A stretch of DNA of 64,000 nt from Kurthia populi (GTDB taxonomy: Bacteria; Bacillota; Bacilli; Bacillales_A; Planococcaceae). The stretch lies in assembly GCF_042686175.1 (NCBI RefSeq), contig NZ_JBHUOR010000040.1:86614-150613 (forward strand), in the 5' to 3' direction. The notes beneath the pieces were generated by a model. It worked only from the letters and a program-made list of their open reading frames with translations. It made no database searches and had not been told where the DNA came from. The translations under genes were made by a program, and so were the position numbers. Below, piece by piece: positions 35,928 through 44,056 of this stretch. The number at the start of each line of letters is the position of its first letter. The stretch's first letter is position 1.

Positions 35928-36028
35928 TACATGAATTTCATAGAGATTCAATGAGTGTCAAAATCCTTGATAGATAAGGATTTTGGCACTTTTTTAATTT
36001 CATTGGGTTTCAATGAATATCAAACGAA

Positions 36029-36048
36029 CGTAGCTAAAGACGTAGCTG
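36029..36048 (+). repeat. left copy of a 20-bp subterminal repeat (candidate integrase arm site)
   Basis: CGTAGCTAAAGACGTAGCTG matches the copy at 42880-42899 in 19 of 20 positions. Within it CGTAGCT is itself repeated. Both copies lie about 70-110 bp inside the att repeats. Confidence 0.55.
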
Positions 36049-36843
36049 CTACGTGTGAATAGATGGTAATCTAATTTTTTTAAATCCGTTTAACCAATTT
36101 CCCCGTGCTCCTGGGTGATATGTATTAAAAATAGAACCTTCAAAATCTTTGGCTTCTGACAAAGATTTAGTTACTTCATTTTTTAGTTTATCTGTACAGG
36201 CATTTATTATAATATCTCTTGAATATAATGTGTTTATTTGATCAATGAATTTTTTTCTGTAATCTGTATTTCTCCATATACCTTTCCAAACATTATTTCG
36301 TAAATTGAGGTACTGGTCTGCAAGATTTTCACCATGAATAGTGCCTAAAGATGTTTGAAGTGGAATTGGATTTACTAATGCAATTTCAATAACTTCATTT
36401 TGTTTGAATTGCACATGGCTGTTTATATTTTTAAGTAAACTTTCAATGTTTGAATTTATTTTTGTTCCTGTATCAGCTTGTGCAGGAGAAATAGGTTGCA
36501 TATCAGATGTATATTCATCAACATGTGGTGATTCTAAAACAATAACTATTTTCCTATGATTATGATTATTAAAATATAAAAATTCTTCATTGTAATTTGA
36601 ATTAGGATGAATTTTTTTAGACATAGTAAGAGAGCAGAATTTACTGTTACTATATTTGAATTTATATCTAATTACATTAGGAATTGCTGTCCAAAAATAA
36701 TGATTAATAATTATATCTTGGTTATTTTTGGTGATGAAATTAACTGGTGTTGTGGATGAAGATAAGCTATTTAATACAGAATCATCAGTACATTGTATTT
36801 CAATTAAATTAGGTTCATTAGGTAGTTGTAAAAAGAGAGTCAT
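36049..36843 (-). CDS. hypothetical protein, possibly uracil-DNA-glycosylase fold
   Basis: This protein of about 264 residues is of unknown function. Two stretches resemble the UDG superfamily: IVIVLESPHVDEYTSD (compare motif A, GExPG with a following polar residue) and FNTYHPGARGNW near the C-terminus (compare the HPSP-type motif B). INACTDKLKNEVTK lies between them. That similarity is by eye only. The start is the ATG at 36843 with GGAG; the upstream TTG overlaps the ribosome site. It lies between integrase and attL, AT-rich like the rest of the element. Confidence 0.65.
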   Translation of the reverse strand: MTLFLQLPNEPNLIEIQCTDDSVLNSLSSSTTPVNFITKNNQDIIINHYFWTAIPNVIRYKFKYSNSKFCSLTMSKKIHPNSNYNEEFLYFNNHNHRKIVIVLESPHVDEYTSDMQPISPAQADTGTKINSNIESLLKNINSHVQFKQNEVIEIALVNPIPLQTSLGTIHGENLADQYLNLRNNVWKGIWRNTDYRKKFIDQINTLYSRDIIINACTDKLKNEVTKSLSEAKDFEGSIFNTYHPGARGNWLNGFKKIRLPSIHT

Positions 36844-36872
36844 TAAATTCTCCAATTCTTTTAAAGTTATTT

Positions 36873-38039
36873 TTAAATACTTAAATACTCTTCAAACTTC
36901 TGAATAGCACTTTCTTTTGCTTTAGTAGAAACGTGAGCATAGATGTTCATTGTCGTTTGAATATCGCTATGTCCTAAACGATCTTGTACCTCTTTAATTT
37001 TTGCTCCAGCTTCAAATAGTAGGGAACAATGTGTATGACGTAATCCATGTGTTGTGATTGGTTTGAGATTGTATTTCTTTTGAACTTGTACAATCCATTT
37101 ACGTGTTTTTGTTGGTTGTAAAAATTCATTATGTTCATTACTGAAGACTAATTGATTAGGTGATTTTGTGTTAAAACCTAATTTGAAATAGTCTTCTTTT
37201 TGTTGTTTACGCCATTCTTTCAAGATTTCCATAGTGCGTGAATCCATTGTAATCGTACGTGCAAAGCCTGTTTTTGTGGATTTTACATATAGTTGATTAT
37301 CTTTGCCACGTGAGATAGCTTTACTAATAACGATTTTGTTATGTGTGAAGTCTAAGTCTTTCCATGTAAGTGCTAATGCTTCACCTTTACGCATACCGCT
37401 ATAAGCTAGAAGACGGAACAGTGTATAGGCTTTTACATTTTTCTCTTTTTCAAAACAACATAAAAACTCGATTAACTCTTCACGTGTATAAAAGTTTTCT
37501 TCCGCTTCTTCCATACTCGCTTGTTTCTTCTTTAAAGCGACAGGCATATCTACATAATCAAATGGATTTGATTGAATATAACCCCGCTTAACTGCAAAAT
37601 TCATTACTTTCGCAGCGTATGATTTCACTTTTTGGAAGTGTTTCAGTTTATCTGCCCATTCATCTAAGTGCTTTTGGCAAACGTCAATTGTAATCTTTTC
37701 AATTTTGTAATCACTCATAGATTTTAAAATATGATTTCTAAAAATACCTGTTGTTTTTACAAAGGTACTTTCTTCCACTGTTTTTTCATATTGTTTTACC
37801 CAAAGGTTATAAACGTCTAAATATGTCTCCGCTACTTGTTTAAAAAATGTACCTTTTTCAATTTGTAGTTTAATCCGAGCTAATTCTAGTTTTGCTTCTT
37901 TTTGTGTTTTGAAGTTTGAACGTCTCGTGCGTTTTTGTTTTCCTGTAAGTGGATCAATACCTACATAAATTTGGAAGCGGTAACGTTTTTCACCGCTCTT
38001 TAACTTATATTTTTCAATTGGTGTTGTATTTTTTGACAT
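36873..38039 (-). CDS. int: tyrosine recombinase / integrase of the element
   Basis: This protein of about 388 residues has an N-terminal AP2-like arm-binding domain (RYRFQIYVGIDPLTGKQKRT), a SAM-like core-binding domain (about 65-165) and a catalytic domain with Arg217 (YSGMRKGE), His331-x-x-Arg334 (HGLRHTH), His357 (RLGHSD) and nucleophile Tyr367. All are present, so it should be active. The ATG at 38039 follows AAGGAGA; the upstream 20 codons lack a ribosome site. It is expected to act on the tmRNA-type att repeats. Confidence 0.95.
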   Translation of the reverse strand: MSKNTTPIEKYKLKSGEKRYRFQIYVGIDPLTGKQKRTRRSNFKTQKEAKLELARIKLQIEKGTFFKQVAETYLDVYNLWVKQYEKTVEESTFVKTTGIFRNHILKSMSDYKIEKITIDVCQKHLDEWADKLKHFQKVKSYAAKVMNFAVKRGYIQSNPFDYVDMPVALKKKQASMEEAEENFYTREELIEFLCCFEKEKNVKAYTLFRLLAYSGMRKGEALALTWKDLDFTHNKIVISKAISRGKDNQLYVKSTKTGFARTITMDSRTMEILKEWRKQQKEDYFKLGFNTKSPNQLVFSNEHNEFLQPTKTRKWIVQVQKKYNLKPITTHGLRHTHCSLLFEAGAKIKEVQDRLGHSDIQTTMNIYAHVSTKAKESAIQKFEEYLSI

Positions 38040-38144
38040 GATAAATCTCCTTCTATTTTGCGTTGTAAGAGCAATAAAAAGAAGAGAAATCACCTTCAAT
38101 ATCCATTATACCCCAGTAGATACCAAAGACAATTCCTCTTTTAT

Positions 38145-38369
38145 TTAATAGCTATGATTTTCTAAAAATGTATCAATTTCTTTTCGAGATACACGCTTGA
38201 TTCCTTCTACTTCTGCGACACGTAATCCCATTTCACGAAATTTAATAAAGGTGTTATATGATACGCCAGCGTATTTGGCTCCTTCTTTAAGAGATAGCCA
38301 TTCTTTTGAGTAATTCGCTTGTGATGTGACAATCATTTTTTTGATTTCTTCTAAAAAATCGTTATTCAT
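38145..38369 (-). CDS. excisionase-like helix-turn-helix protein
   Basis: This 74-residue protein has a MerR/Xis-type winged helix (WLSLKEGAKYAGVSYNTFIK, then GIKRVSRKEIDTFLE), the pattern of excisionases and AlpA-like DNA-binding proteins. Its place just upstream of the integrase gene, on the same strand, supports a role as recombination directionality factor. Its start overlaps the end of the next upstream gene by 8 nt. Confidence 0.8.
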   Translation of the reverse strand: MNNDFLEEIKKMIVTSQANYSKEWLSLKEGAKYAGVSYNTFIKFREMGLRVAEVEGIKRVSRKEIDTFLENHSY

Positions 38370-38598
38370 CGTGTGTACCTTCTTTTAATTCAGAAGCCTT
38401 GTAAGTTGTTACAGGATATTTAATGCCGTCTGTTACACGCCATTGTGCTTTTGTTTTGCCTCTACTACCGCCTAACTTGCTAGGGGTACTTAAAGTTTGA
38501 AAGTCTTCTTTGTTGATTGTTAAGTTCTTGAAAAACTCCTCTGTATTTTCAAATCGTTCTACTAAAGTATTTAAATTGCATCTATTTTGTTTTTTCAT
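38362..38598 (-). CDS. small hypothetical protein, first gene of the int transcript
   Basis: This 78-residue basic, soluble protein begins MKKQNRCNLNTLVERFENTE. The start at 38598 is 7 nt after GGAGGA; an in-frame upstream ATG lies before that site and is rejected. No family is recognised. Overlap with the excisionase-like gene implies co-translation. It could be a repressor or replication accessory, but nothing in the sequence decides. Confidence 0.65.
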   Translation of the reverse strand: MKKQNRCNLNTLVERFENTEEFFKNLTINKEDFQTLSTPSKLGGSRGKTKAQWRVTDGIKYPVTTYKASELKEGTHDE

Positions 38599-38613
38599 TT
38601 TTGTTTCCTCCAA

Positions 38614-38814
38614 ATATTTTTTACAAAATAGTTATATACATTGAAAAAAATCTGACAAACAAAAATAGAAAATAAATAAAAAAATTTTTTAGGGAGTTGT
38701 TTTGTCAAAAAATAATCTACCTATATAACTATTGAGACATGACAAATTCAGCAAGATATACATTAGTAATAAAATGTGTTTTTTGTCATGAGTAATACGA
38801 AAGGGTAAAACAAA
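38614..38814. promoter_or_regulatory. divergent control region of the element, with repeats
   Basis: This 200-bp AT-rich stretch separates the leftward int group from the rightward helicase. It contains a perfect 12-bp inverted repeat (AATAGTTATATA 38627-38638 and TATATAACTATT 38722-38733) and the word TTTTGTCA at 38699-38706 and 38781-38788, with its inverse ATGACAAA at 38739-38746. These are likely regulator binding sites or part of an origin. Confidence 0.5.
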
Positions 38815-40338
38815 ATGAAAAATTATGTATCGGAAACATTTACAAAAGAATTATTAGATGGAATGAATAAAGAGAATATATATTTAGTAGGATCGGAATG
38901 TGGGAGCGGAAAGACAACGGCGATAATGACAAAATTAATTCCTTATGCTAAAGAGCAGAATAAAAAAGTGTTGTTTTTGTGTAATCGGAAAACTTTAAAA
39001 AAGCAGTTAGACCATAAATATAAATGGACTACTAAATATGATGAAATGATTGAAAAGAATTTAAACTTAACCTTAAAAATGTATCAAAGCATTAATGAAA
39101 TTATGGAAATGAATTTAGTAGATGAAATTATCGGAATGGATTTTGACTATATTGTGATTGATGAAGCACATTTAATATATGATGCGAGTGATTATGATTT
39201 TAAAGCACATCGTTTTATTCAATTTATAAATGAATGGACTCCTAAAAGTACAATAATTGCTTTGAGCGGTACACCTGACAGCTTTTTGAAATTAGAAAAT
39301 TATTTTACACGTAGCATTAAACAAATAAGATATATAAATAAGGAAAATAATAAAATAAGAAGGGTATTACTAACAACGGATAAGAAAGAGTTTAAAGAGA
39401 CTATTCTAAACTACTTAGATAACCAATATAAAACGTTAAGTTTAGTATCTTATGCAGAAATGTTGAAAATAGCTAAATTATCATTTGCGAACAAAGACAT
39501 GGCTACTTTACTTTCTGAAGCACATGAAGAAGTAGAGAAGTATATGGACGATAAAGATCAGTACGTGCTGCAAAAAATTATTGAGGAAGAAGAAATGATA
39601 TGTGATGTAATCGTAGCTACTAAATTTTTGGACGTAGGAGTAAACATAGAGACACATCAGAACTTTTTAGTTGCCTATTACTGTAATGAGATGATTAACA
39701 CAATTGAACAGTTCAGAAGCCGACTAAGATTTGAAGAAAATTCTTCTTATCATTTGGATTTGCTTTTTAAAGTCATGACGAAACAATCTTCTACTAACAA
39801 AATTAAAAAGATAAAGATGTATTTACAGCGATATGATGAACTCTATAAAGCATATGGAACTTTTGAAGAAATACTGAAACATAATCCTAAACAAAAATTT
39901 AAAGTAGGGTTCGGTGCAGAACCTGAAGATTATGAACAATATAATCAGATAACTAGACAATTAAAGTTGGATCAATTGAGTTTTTATGAAAAATTGTCTA
40001 ATTCTGATAATTTGTTGGAAACATATAAAGAGGTTTTACAAGAAATGTATCCTCATGTTGAGATTGTTACACTACAAGATTTGAAGGTTAAAAAATATTT
40101 AGATAATCTGATGTATGGCAAGGAAGAAATCCTCTTTAAAAATGATGAAGCAAAACAAAAATTTAGAGAAGATATGCGTGAATTAAATATCGTTACAGTG
40201 CATAAAAAAAATTTACCATCTTTAACAACGATATGTGATGGAATCAAATCATTAGGATATGTGTTAGAAGATAAACGTGTATATGTGGGAGGAGAAACGA
40301 AGTATAAAAGATGTTGGAAATTAACGAAGAGCTGCTAA
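38815..40338 (+). CDS. DEAD/DEAH-type SF2 helicase of the element
   Basis: This 507-residue protein has SF2 motifs: I GSECGSGKTT (26-35), II DEAH (116-119), III SGTP (151-154), V DVIVATKFLDVGVNIETHQN and VI EQFRSRLRF. The C-terminal 150 residues are unassigned and end in a winged-helix-like basic segment. It resembles origin-binding or replicative helicases of small integrative elements and phages. A role in defence is the alternative. The ribosome site is weak (AAAGGG). A terminator follows. Confidence 0.8.
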   Translation: MKNYVSETFTKELLDGMNKENIYLVGSECGSGKTTAIMTKLIPYAKEQNKKVLFLCNRKTLKKQLDHKYKWTTKYDEMIEKNLNLTLKMYQSINEIMEMNLVDEIIGMDFDYIVIDEAHLIYDASDYDFKAHRFIQFINEWTPKSTIIALSGTPDSFLKLENYFTRSIKQIRYINKENNKIRRVLLTTDKKEFKETILNYLDNQYKTLSLVSYAEMLKIAKLSFANKDMATLLSEAHEEVEKYMDDKDQYVLQKIIEEEEMICDVIVATKFLDVGVNIETHQNFLVAYYCNEMINTIEQFRSRLRFEENSSYHLDLLFKVMTKQSSTNKIKKIKMYLQRYDELYKAYGTFEEILKHNPKQKFKVGFGAEPEDYEQYNQITRQLKLDQLSFYEKLSNSDNLLETYKEVLQEMYPHVEIVTLQDLKVKKYLDNLMYGKEEILFKNDEAKQKFREDMRELNIVTVHKKNLPSLTTICDGIKSLGYVLEDKRVYVGGETKYKRCWKLTKSC

Positions 40339-40353
40339 TGCAGTTCTTTTTTT
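40327..40353 (+). terminator. terminator overlapping the helicase stop
   Basis: Stem AAGAGCTGC with GCAGTTCTT around TAAT, then a T run. Confidence 0.8.
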
Positions 40354-40425
40354 ATTAAAATGAGAATTTCATTTAGAATGTTATGATAAAATAAATCATA
40401 TATGTAAAATAAAGGAGAATTAAAA

Positions 40426-41370
40426 ATGGAGTTATATATTTTTTTTAAATCAAAAGAAATGTCCCCCACCGATAATTTAATCGATATAGACTATTTTAGA
40501 TACCCTAATATAGACCACAACTTAGCTCTTTCAATGAAAAGCGGATTAGAAAAAATTAATGAAAAATTAGATTTTAGTGATGCTACGGAATACAATCCTT
40601 TATCAATAGAAAGAGAAAAAAAAATAGAGAAAATATCATTAGAAGAACAAAAAGAAAACTCTGAATATTTTGTTATGATAACGAAGATTATTTTAGAAAA
40701 TGAATTAGTATCGCATGTTGCGAGTGATAATGAAAAAACATATAGATTTAGAAATGTACGTACTTTTAATAATGCACAATATCCAATATTTTTCTATGTA
40801 ATAAAATTAGAAGGAAAAGTTTACTTTAAAAAATCAAGTGATAGTATTTTAATGATGGAAAATAGAAAAAAAATAATTTTAAAAAGAGATACCGCTGAAA
40901 AAGTAGATATGGAAGATTTTATGTCAATTGATATGAATTATGATTTTTTAATCGATAGTAACACAATTTATATAAAAAATGGACATGGATTTGAACAGAT
41001 ATTACGTTATGATGATGTTTTAAAAACTCATAAAAATATTATTATTGATAAAATTGAAACCGCAAATGTAATTGAGAATTTTACTGCATTCAAAGATGCA
41101 TGTAACAATGCTAAATACTATAGAGCCTTTAAAAAAATCCCACAAGATTTAGATTTTAAAGCAGCGTTCTTAAATGAAGATTTTTTAGGTTTTTTAGAAG
41201 GCTTAGAAATAAAAACTAATGGGAATATAAAATGGAATAGTGAGATTAATAAAGTAGAATTAGTGGATATACATATTAAAACAGTATTACATATGTTTAA
41301 TGGTTTAATAGGAAAAGACATATATGGAGAATTTGTAATGTTTAACGAACGTTTTTCTATACCTAATTAA
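40426..41370 (+). CDS. possible KwaB-like (DUF4868) protein, cargo of the element
   Basis: This 314-residue soluble protein has its own good ribosome site (AAAGGAG). The length and C-terminal pattern (FLEGLEIKTNGNIKWNSEIN, then a run of alternating strands/helices ending IHIKTVLHMFNGLIGKDIYG) resemble DUF4868, the domain of KwaB in the Kiwa antiphage system. A membrane-protein gene follows 19 bp downstream, and Kiwa pairs KwaB with the membrane protein KwaA. The assignment is by eye and uncertain. No catalytic motif is visible. Confidence 0.6.
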   Translation: MELYIFFKSKEMSPTDNLIDIDYFRYPNIDHNLALSMKSGLEKINEKLDFSDATEYNPLSIEREKKIEKISLEEQKENSEYFVMITKIILENELVSHVASDNEKTYRFRNVRTFNNAQYPIFFYVIKLEGKVYFKKSSDSILMMENRKKIILKRDTAEKVDMEDFMSIDMNYDFLIDSNTIYIKNGHGFEQILRYDDVLKTHKNIIIDKIETANVIENFTAFKDACNNAKYYRAFKKIPQDLDFKAAFLNEDFLGFLEGLEIKTNGNIKWNSEINKVELVDIHIKTVLHMFNGLIGKDIYGEFVMFNERFSIPN

Positions 41371-41389
41371 CTTTGAGAGAAGGAGAAAT

Positions 41390-42091
41390 ATGATTAAGTC
41401 AATTATGCACAAACCATTATTTTTTTCGGATTTTCTAACTTTTTTAAGTTTAAATAATGCTTTCTTCTTTTTTTCTTTCATCGCTCTTATTATAACAATA
41501 TCATATTTAACACCAAAAGAGTTTTCTGTAAAAATTCTCTGGATATATTGTTCCTTATTCCCATCATTTTTATTAATAATAATTAGATTTTTTAATCTAA
41601 AAATATTAGATAAAAAACAAGATGAATATTTTACATTATATTTTTGGGATTTTATTATTAGTGGAGTGGCTATCATTTTTTTATTGGTACCATTAATTAT
41701 TCAACACTGTATTTTTAAAATTGATTCATCTGAAAAAACCGAAAATTCTCAGGAGTATGATATTTTAGAAGTTAAAGATGTAGGAATAAGTTCTATAAAA
41801 ATAATGGAGTATTTTGTGATTTTAATTCTACCTTTTATAACTATTGGTTTTACTGTAAAAGACATGATTACAATGATTTATGTATTATTTATTTTGATAG
41901 TAATATTCTATAGGCTAAAAATCTACTATTTTAATCTACCTATTATGTTCTTTTATGACATTAATGAAGTGAAACTATCAGACGGCGAAATATATTATTT
42001 AATATCAAAAAATCAGGAAATTGATGTGAGTAAAAAAAGAGATATTATTATTGTTTCAGATATTCTAAAAATCGCCCGACTGAAAAAATAA
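41390..42091 (+). CDS. membrane protein, partner of the KwaB-like gene
   Basis: This 233-residue protein has about five hydrophobic helices (near residues 22-40, 49-68, 80-108, 140-158, 165-185) and a charged cytosolic tail of about 45 residues (YYLISKNQEIDVSKKRDIII). I recognise no family. It has an AAGGAGA site, 19 bp after the previous stop, so it shares a transcript with the KwaB-like gene. The position suits a KwaA-type membrane sensor, but sequence similarity to KwaA cannot be claimed. Confidence 0.7.
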   Translation: MIKSIMHKPLFFSDFLTFLSLNNAFFFFSFIALIITISYLTPKEFSVKILWIYCSLFPSFLLIIIRFFNLKILDKKQDEYFTLYFWDFIISGVAIIFLLVPLIIQHCIFKIDSSEKTENSQEYDILEVKDVGISSIKIMEYFVILILPFITIGFTVKDMITMIYVLFILIVIFYRLKIYYFNLPIMFFYDINEVKLSDGEIYYLISKNQEIDVSKKRDIIIVSDILKIARLKK

Positions 42092-42138
42092 GTTTCACCG
42101 TAGATTCTAGTTTTGGGAGATTTAATATAACTTTTTAT

Positions 42139-42173
42139 ACCCCTACTATCTAGTAAAAGTAAGGGGTTTTTTT
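42139..42173 (+). terminator. terminator after the cargo pair
   Basis: Stem ACCCC-TAC with GTAAGGGGT (one bulge) and a T7 tail. Confidence 0.75.
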
Positions 42174-42192
42174 ATGAGATTGGGGGGATAAT

Positions 42193-42849
42193 TTGAGGGT
42201 GGCTAAAAAAATTAATTATATAATGTCTTTAATATTTATTGCATTTGATATTTTTTTAATTTTAATTTTAAAAAAAGAAAATGGAATAGCTATGAATATA
42301 TTTTTAGGTTTTTTAATTTATGGTACTACATTAATTTTAATTACTTTTTTAGGTGTAAAGTTCTCGGGGAAAATAGAAAAAGTCGTCTGGATGCCCATTC
42401 TTATATTTATATATATACAGAAATATATAAACGCTCCATTTATAACAATAATCTTTTTTATCATAACTTTTTTCTTTCCAATCGTATTTCTTATTTATAT
42501 TAATTCAGAAATAATTCCGATAAGTAATATTGAAGCATGGCTTTATTTGATAGGTATTTTAGTTTGTACGTTATTCGCTTATAAAAGTGATAAAGTATTG
42601 AAATGGAGCATAAGATATACAAAGGCTACTAAAGTAGTGAATAAATTTGAAAAATATATGACAACGAATTATACAAGAATTTTCGTCTATATTTTATTAA
42701 TAGTTATTTATGTTTGGTACAATACTTTATATTTTATAAATACTAATAAAGTATCTAATGAATTAAGTGTAATAAAGGAAGTCTTAGTTACATTTGTTTC
42801 AATAGATACTTTAATTCAAATTATTATAAATAGGAAAAAACAAGTTTAA
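42193..42849 (+). CDS. polytopic membrane protein of the element
   Basis: This 218-residue protein has about six hydrophobic segments, Ile/Phe-rich, with a Lys/Arg-rich N-terminus. The start is TTG at 42193, 5 nt after GGGGGG; a GTG at 42199 is the alternative. No family is recognised. It stands after the terminator, so it is a separate transcription unit and a second cargo item or the last component of the defence set. The C-terminus ends 31 bp before the right subterminal repeat. Confidence 0.65.
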   Translation: MRVAKKINYIMSLIFIAFDIFLILILKKENGIAMNIFLGFLIYGTTLILITFLGVKFSGKIEKVVWMPILIFIYIQKYINAPFITIIFFIITFFFPIVFLIYINSEIIPISNIEAWLYLIGILVCTLFAYKSDKVLKWSIRYTKATKVVNKFEKYMTTNYTRIFVYILLIVIYVWYNTLYFINTNKVSNELSVIKEVLVTFVSIDTLIQIIINRKKQV

Positions 42850-42879
42850 TCGCTCTTACAACGCATATTTTTAATGTAT

Positions 42880-42899
42880 CGTAGCTAAAGTCGTAGCTG
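42880..42899 (+). repeat. right copy of the 20-bp subterminal repeat
   Basis: CGTAGCTAAAGTCGTAGCTG, 19/20 identical to and in the same orientation as the copy at 36029-36048. Confidence 0.55.
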
Positions 42900-42962
42900 A
42901 CGAATTGTTATTGCATTAATTACCGCTCCTAAATGTTGATATAACAACATTCCTATAAGAAG

Positions 42963-42986
42963 CGGGTTCGACTCCCGCCGTCTCCA
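42963..42986 (+). repeat. attR with complete tmRNA T-arm/acceptor 3' end
   Basis: The 19-bp repeat (42968-42986) is here preceded by GCGGGT, so GCGGG-TTCGACT-CCCGC forms a perfect T-arm followed by CGTCTCCA, as at the 3' end of ssrA. The sequence further upstream is not a tmRNA body. Confidence 0.75.
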
Positions 42987-43780
42987 ATCAACAAAGATCG
43001 AAGTCTTTTATAATTTCTTCTTTAGATCTCTTACTATATTTTTGAATATAGCAATAAGCTTAGCCTTTTCGATGATTGATTTAAAATGATTTACTATTTT
43101 CGCTTCGAAAAAAGTGTTTTTGATTTCATTGGAATGATATATTTCAAGAAATGCATGATAACTTTAATTAGCAATAATATCTTCTAAATGAATAAAAATT
43201 GTTTCCCAATTCTTTTTCCAAATCGAAAACTTAGAATTTTTAATTTTAATGTATTGTTGCTCATGACTGATTTGTTCTATAAAGCTTCTTACTTTTCTTT
43301 TTTTCATAATTAATTCAATATATTTGTAGGAATGAGCTTGAGGCATAATATTTGTTAGGTATTCTGTATAGCGTTGCTTTCGATAAGGTGTTTTTTTCAA
43401 CCATGGCTTAGATGATTTATTCGCAGGAATCGTAAAGCCAACGCCTGCATTTCAGGCTATGCCATTTTTAGCGATTTATGAAAAACGTATGCAACAGAAG
43501 CAGTGGCAGCTTATCTGGCCTCTACTAACAATAGCATTAAAAAACCTCTACTTTTTGGAAAAGTAGGGGTTTTATTGTGTGAAAAGAATGTATTTAACTT
43601 ATAAAATAACATTTATAGAAAATAAAAGTAATCTTTATGATGTTAATAAATCCCTTTATTAACCATTTAAGGGTGATGCAAGATGGAATTTTTTTAACTT
43701 TATGTTTTAAGCGCCCAAAACATGGCAAGTAATTAATTAAGTTCGACATTTTGAAAAAACAACAAAGGAGGTAACACACA
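42987..43780. other. degenerate stretch right of the element
   Basis: This is AT-rich DNA with no intact recognised gene. A leftward frame at 43164-43400 (78 codons, basic, unrecognised) has no clear ribosome site. A rightward open tail from about 43387 to 43567 (contains GLDDLFAGIVKPTPAFQ and IYEKRMQQKQWQLIW) runs into the terminator at 43542-43575 and looks like the 3' remnant of a lost gene. From 43580 to 43767 lies the leader of the envelope-stress operon. Confidence 0.5.
43542..43575 (+). terminator. terminator after gene remnant
   Basis: Stem AAACCTCTACTTTT with AAAAGTAGGGGTTT, G-U paired, tight loop and T-rich tail. Confidence 0.75.
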
Positions 43781-44035
43781 ATGGCATTTCTATGGTATAT
43801 CATTATCGGCGGTATTTTAGGTTGGTTAGCAGGTCTTATTTTAGGTAAAGATGTTCCCGGTGGTGTAATTGGTAATATCATTGCAGGTATTATTGGTGCT
43901 TGGATCGGTGGCATGCTCCTTGGTAGCTGGGGTCCAAAAGTTAGTGATTTCTACATCCTGCCAACTTTACTAGGTACAATCATTTTAATCTTAGTTGTAA
44001 GCTTCATCATGAAAGCGATGCGTAAAGCAAATTAA
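43781..44035 (+). CDS. GlsB/YeaQ/YmgE family stress membrane protein
   Basis: This 84-residue, very hydrophobic protein has three helices with the Gly-zipper pattern IIIGGILGWLAGLILGKDVP and IIAGIIGAWIGGMLLGSWGP of the transglycosylase-associated (GlsB/YeaQ) family. These small membrane proteins accompany general and envelope stress responses. A strong AAAGGAGG site precedes it. It is the first gene of an operon continuing with amaP, DUF2273 and asp23, and GlsB-Gls24 clustering is also known in other Firmicutes. Confidence 0.9.
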   Translation: MAFLWYIIIGGILGWLAGLILGKDVPGGVIGNIIAGIIGAWIGGMLLGSWGPKVSDFYILPTLLGTIILILVVSFIMKAMRKAN

Positions 44036-44056
44036 TCGACGAGGAGAGGCGAGAAA

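Larger units (their letters stand above)
35909..42986. mobile_element. 7-kb integrative element bounded by tmRNA-type att repeats
   Basis: The element runs between 19-bp identical direct repeats (35909-35927 and 42968-42986) whose sequence is the acceptor/T-arm 3' end of bacterial tmRNA. It holds, from left: a UDG-like protein, tyrosine integrase and two small genes (all leftward), then a helicase, a possible KwaB-like protein and two membrane proteins (rightward). The content is visibly more AT-rich than the flanks. There are no structural phage, conjugation or transposase genes, which fits a phage satellite or small defence-carrying island. Confidence 0.8.

Noticed and set aside
42900..42986. 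Complete tmRNA gene ending at the right att repeat
   Set aside because: Only the T-arm and acceptor 3' strand are present; no GGGGACG-type 5' end, tag frame or pseudoknots are visible upstream.
43164..43400. 78-codon leftward frame right of the element
   Set aside because: It has no ribosome site or recognisable domain and overlaps another gene remnant; reported only within the degenerate stretch.
43704..43730. Sigma-B promoter before the GlsB/asp23 operon
   Set aside because: GTTTTA is followed at about 14 bp by GGCAAG, too far from GGGTAT to support a call.
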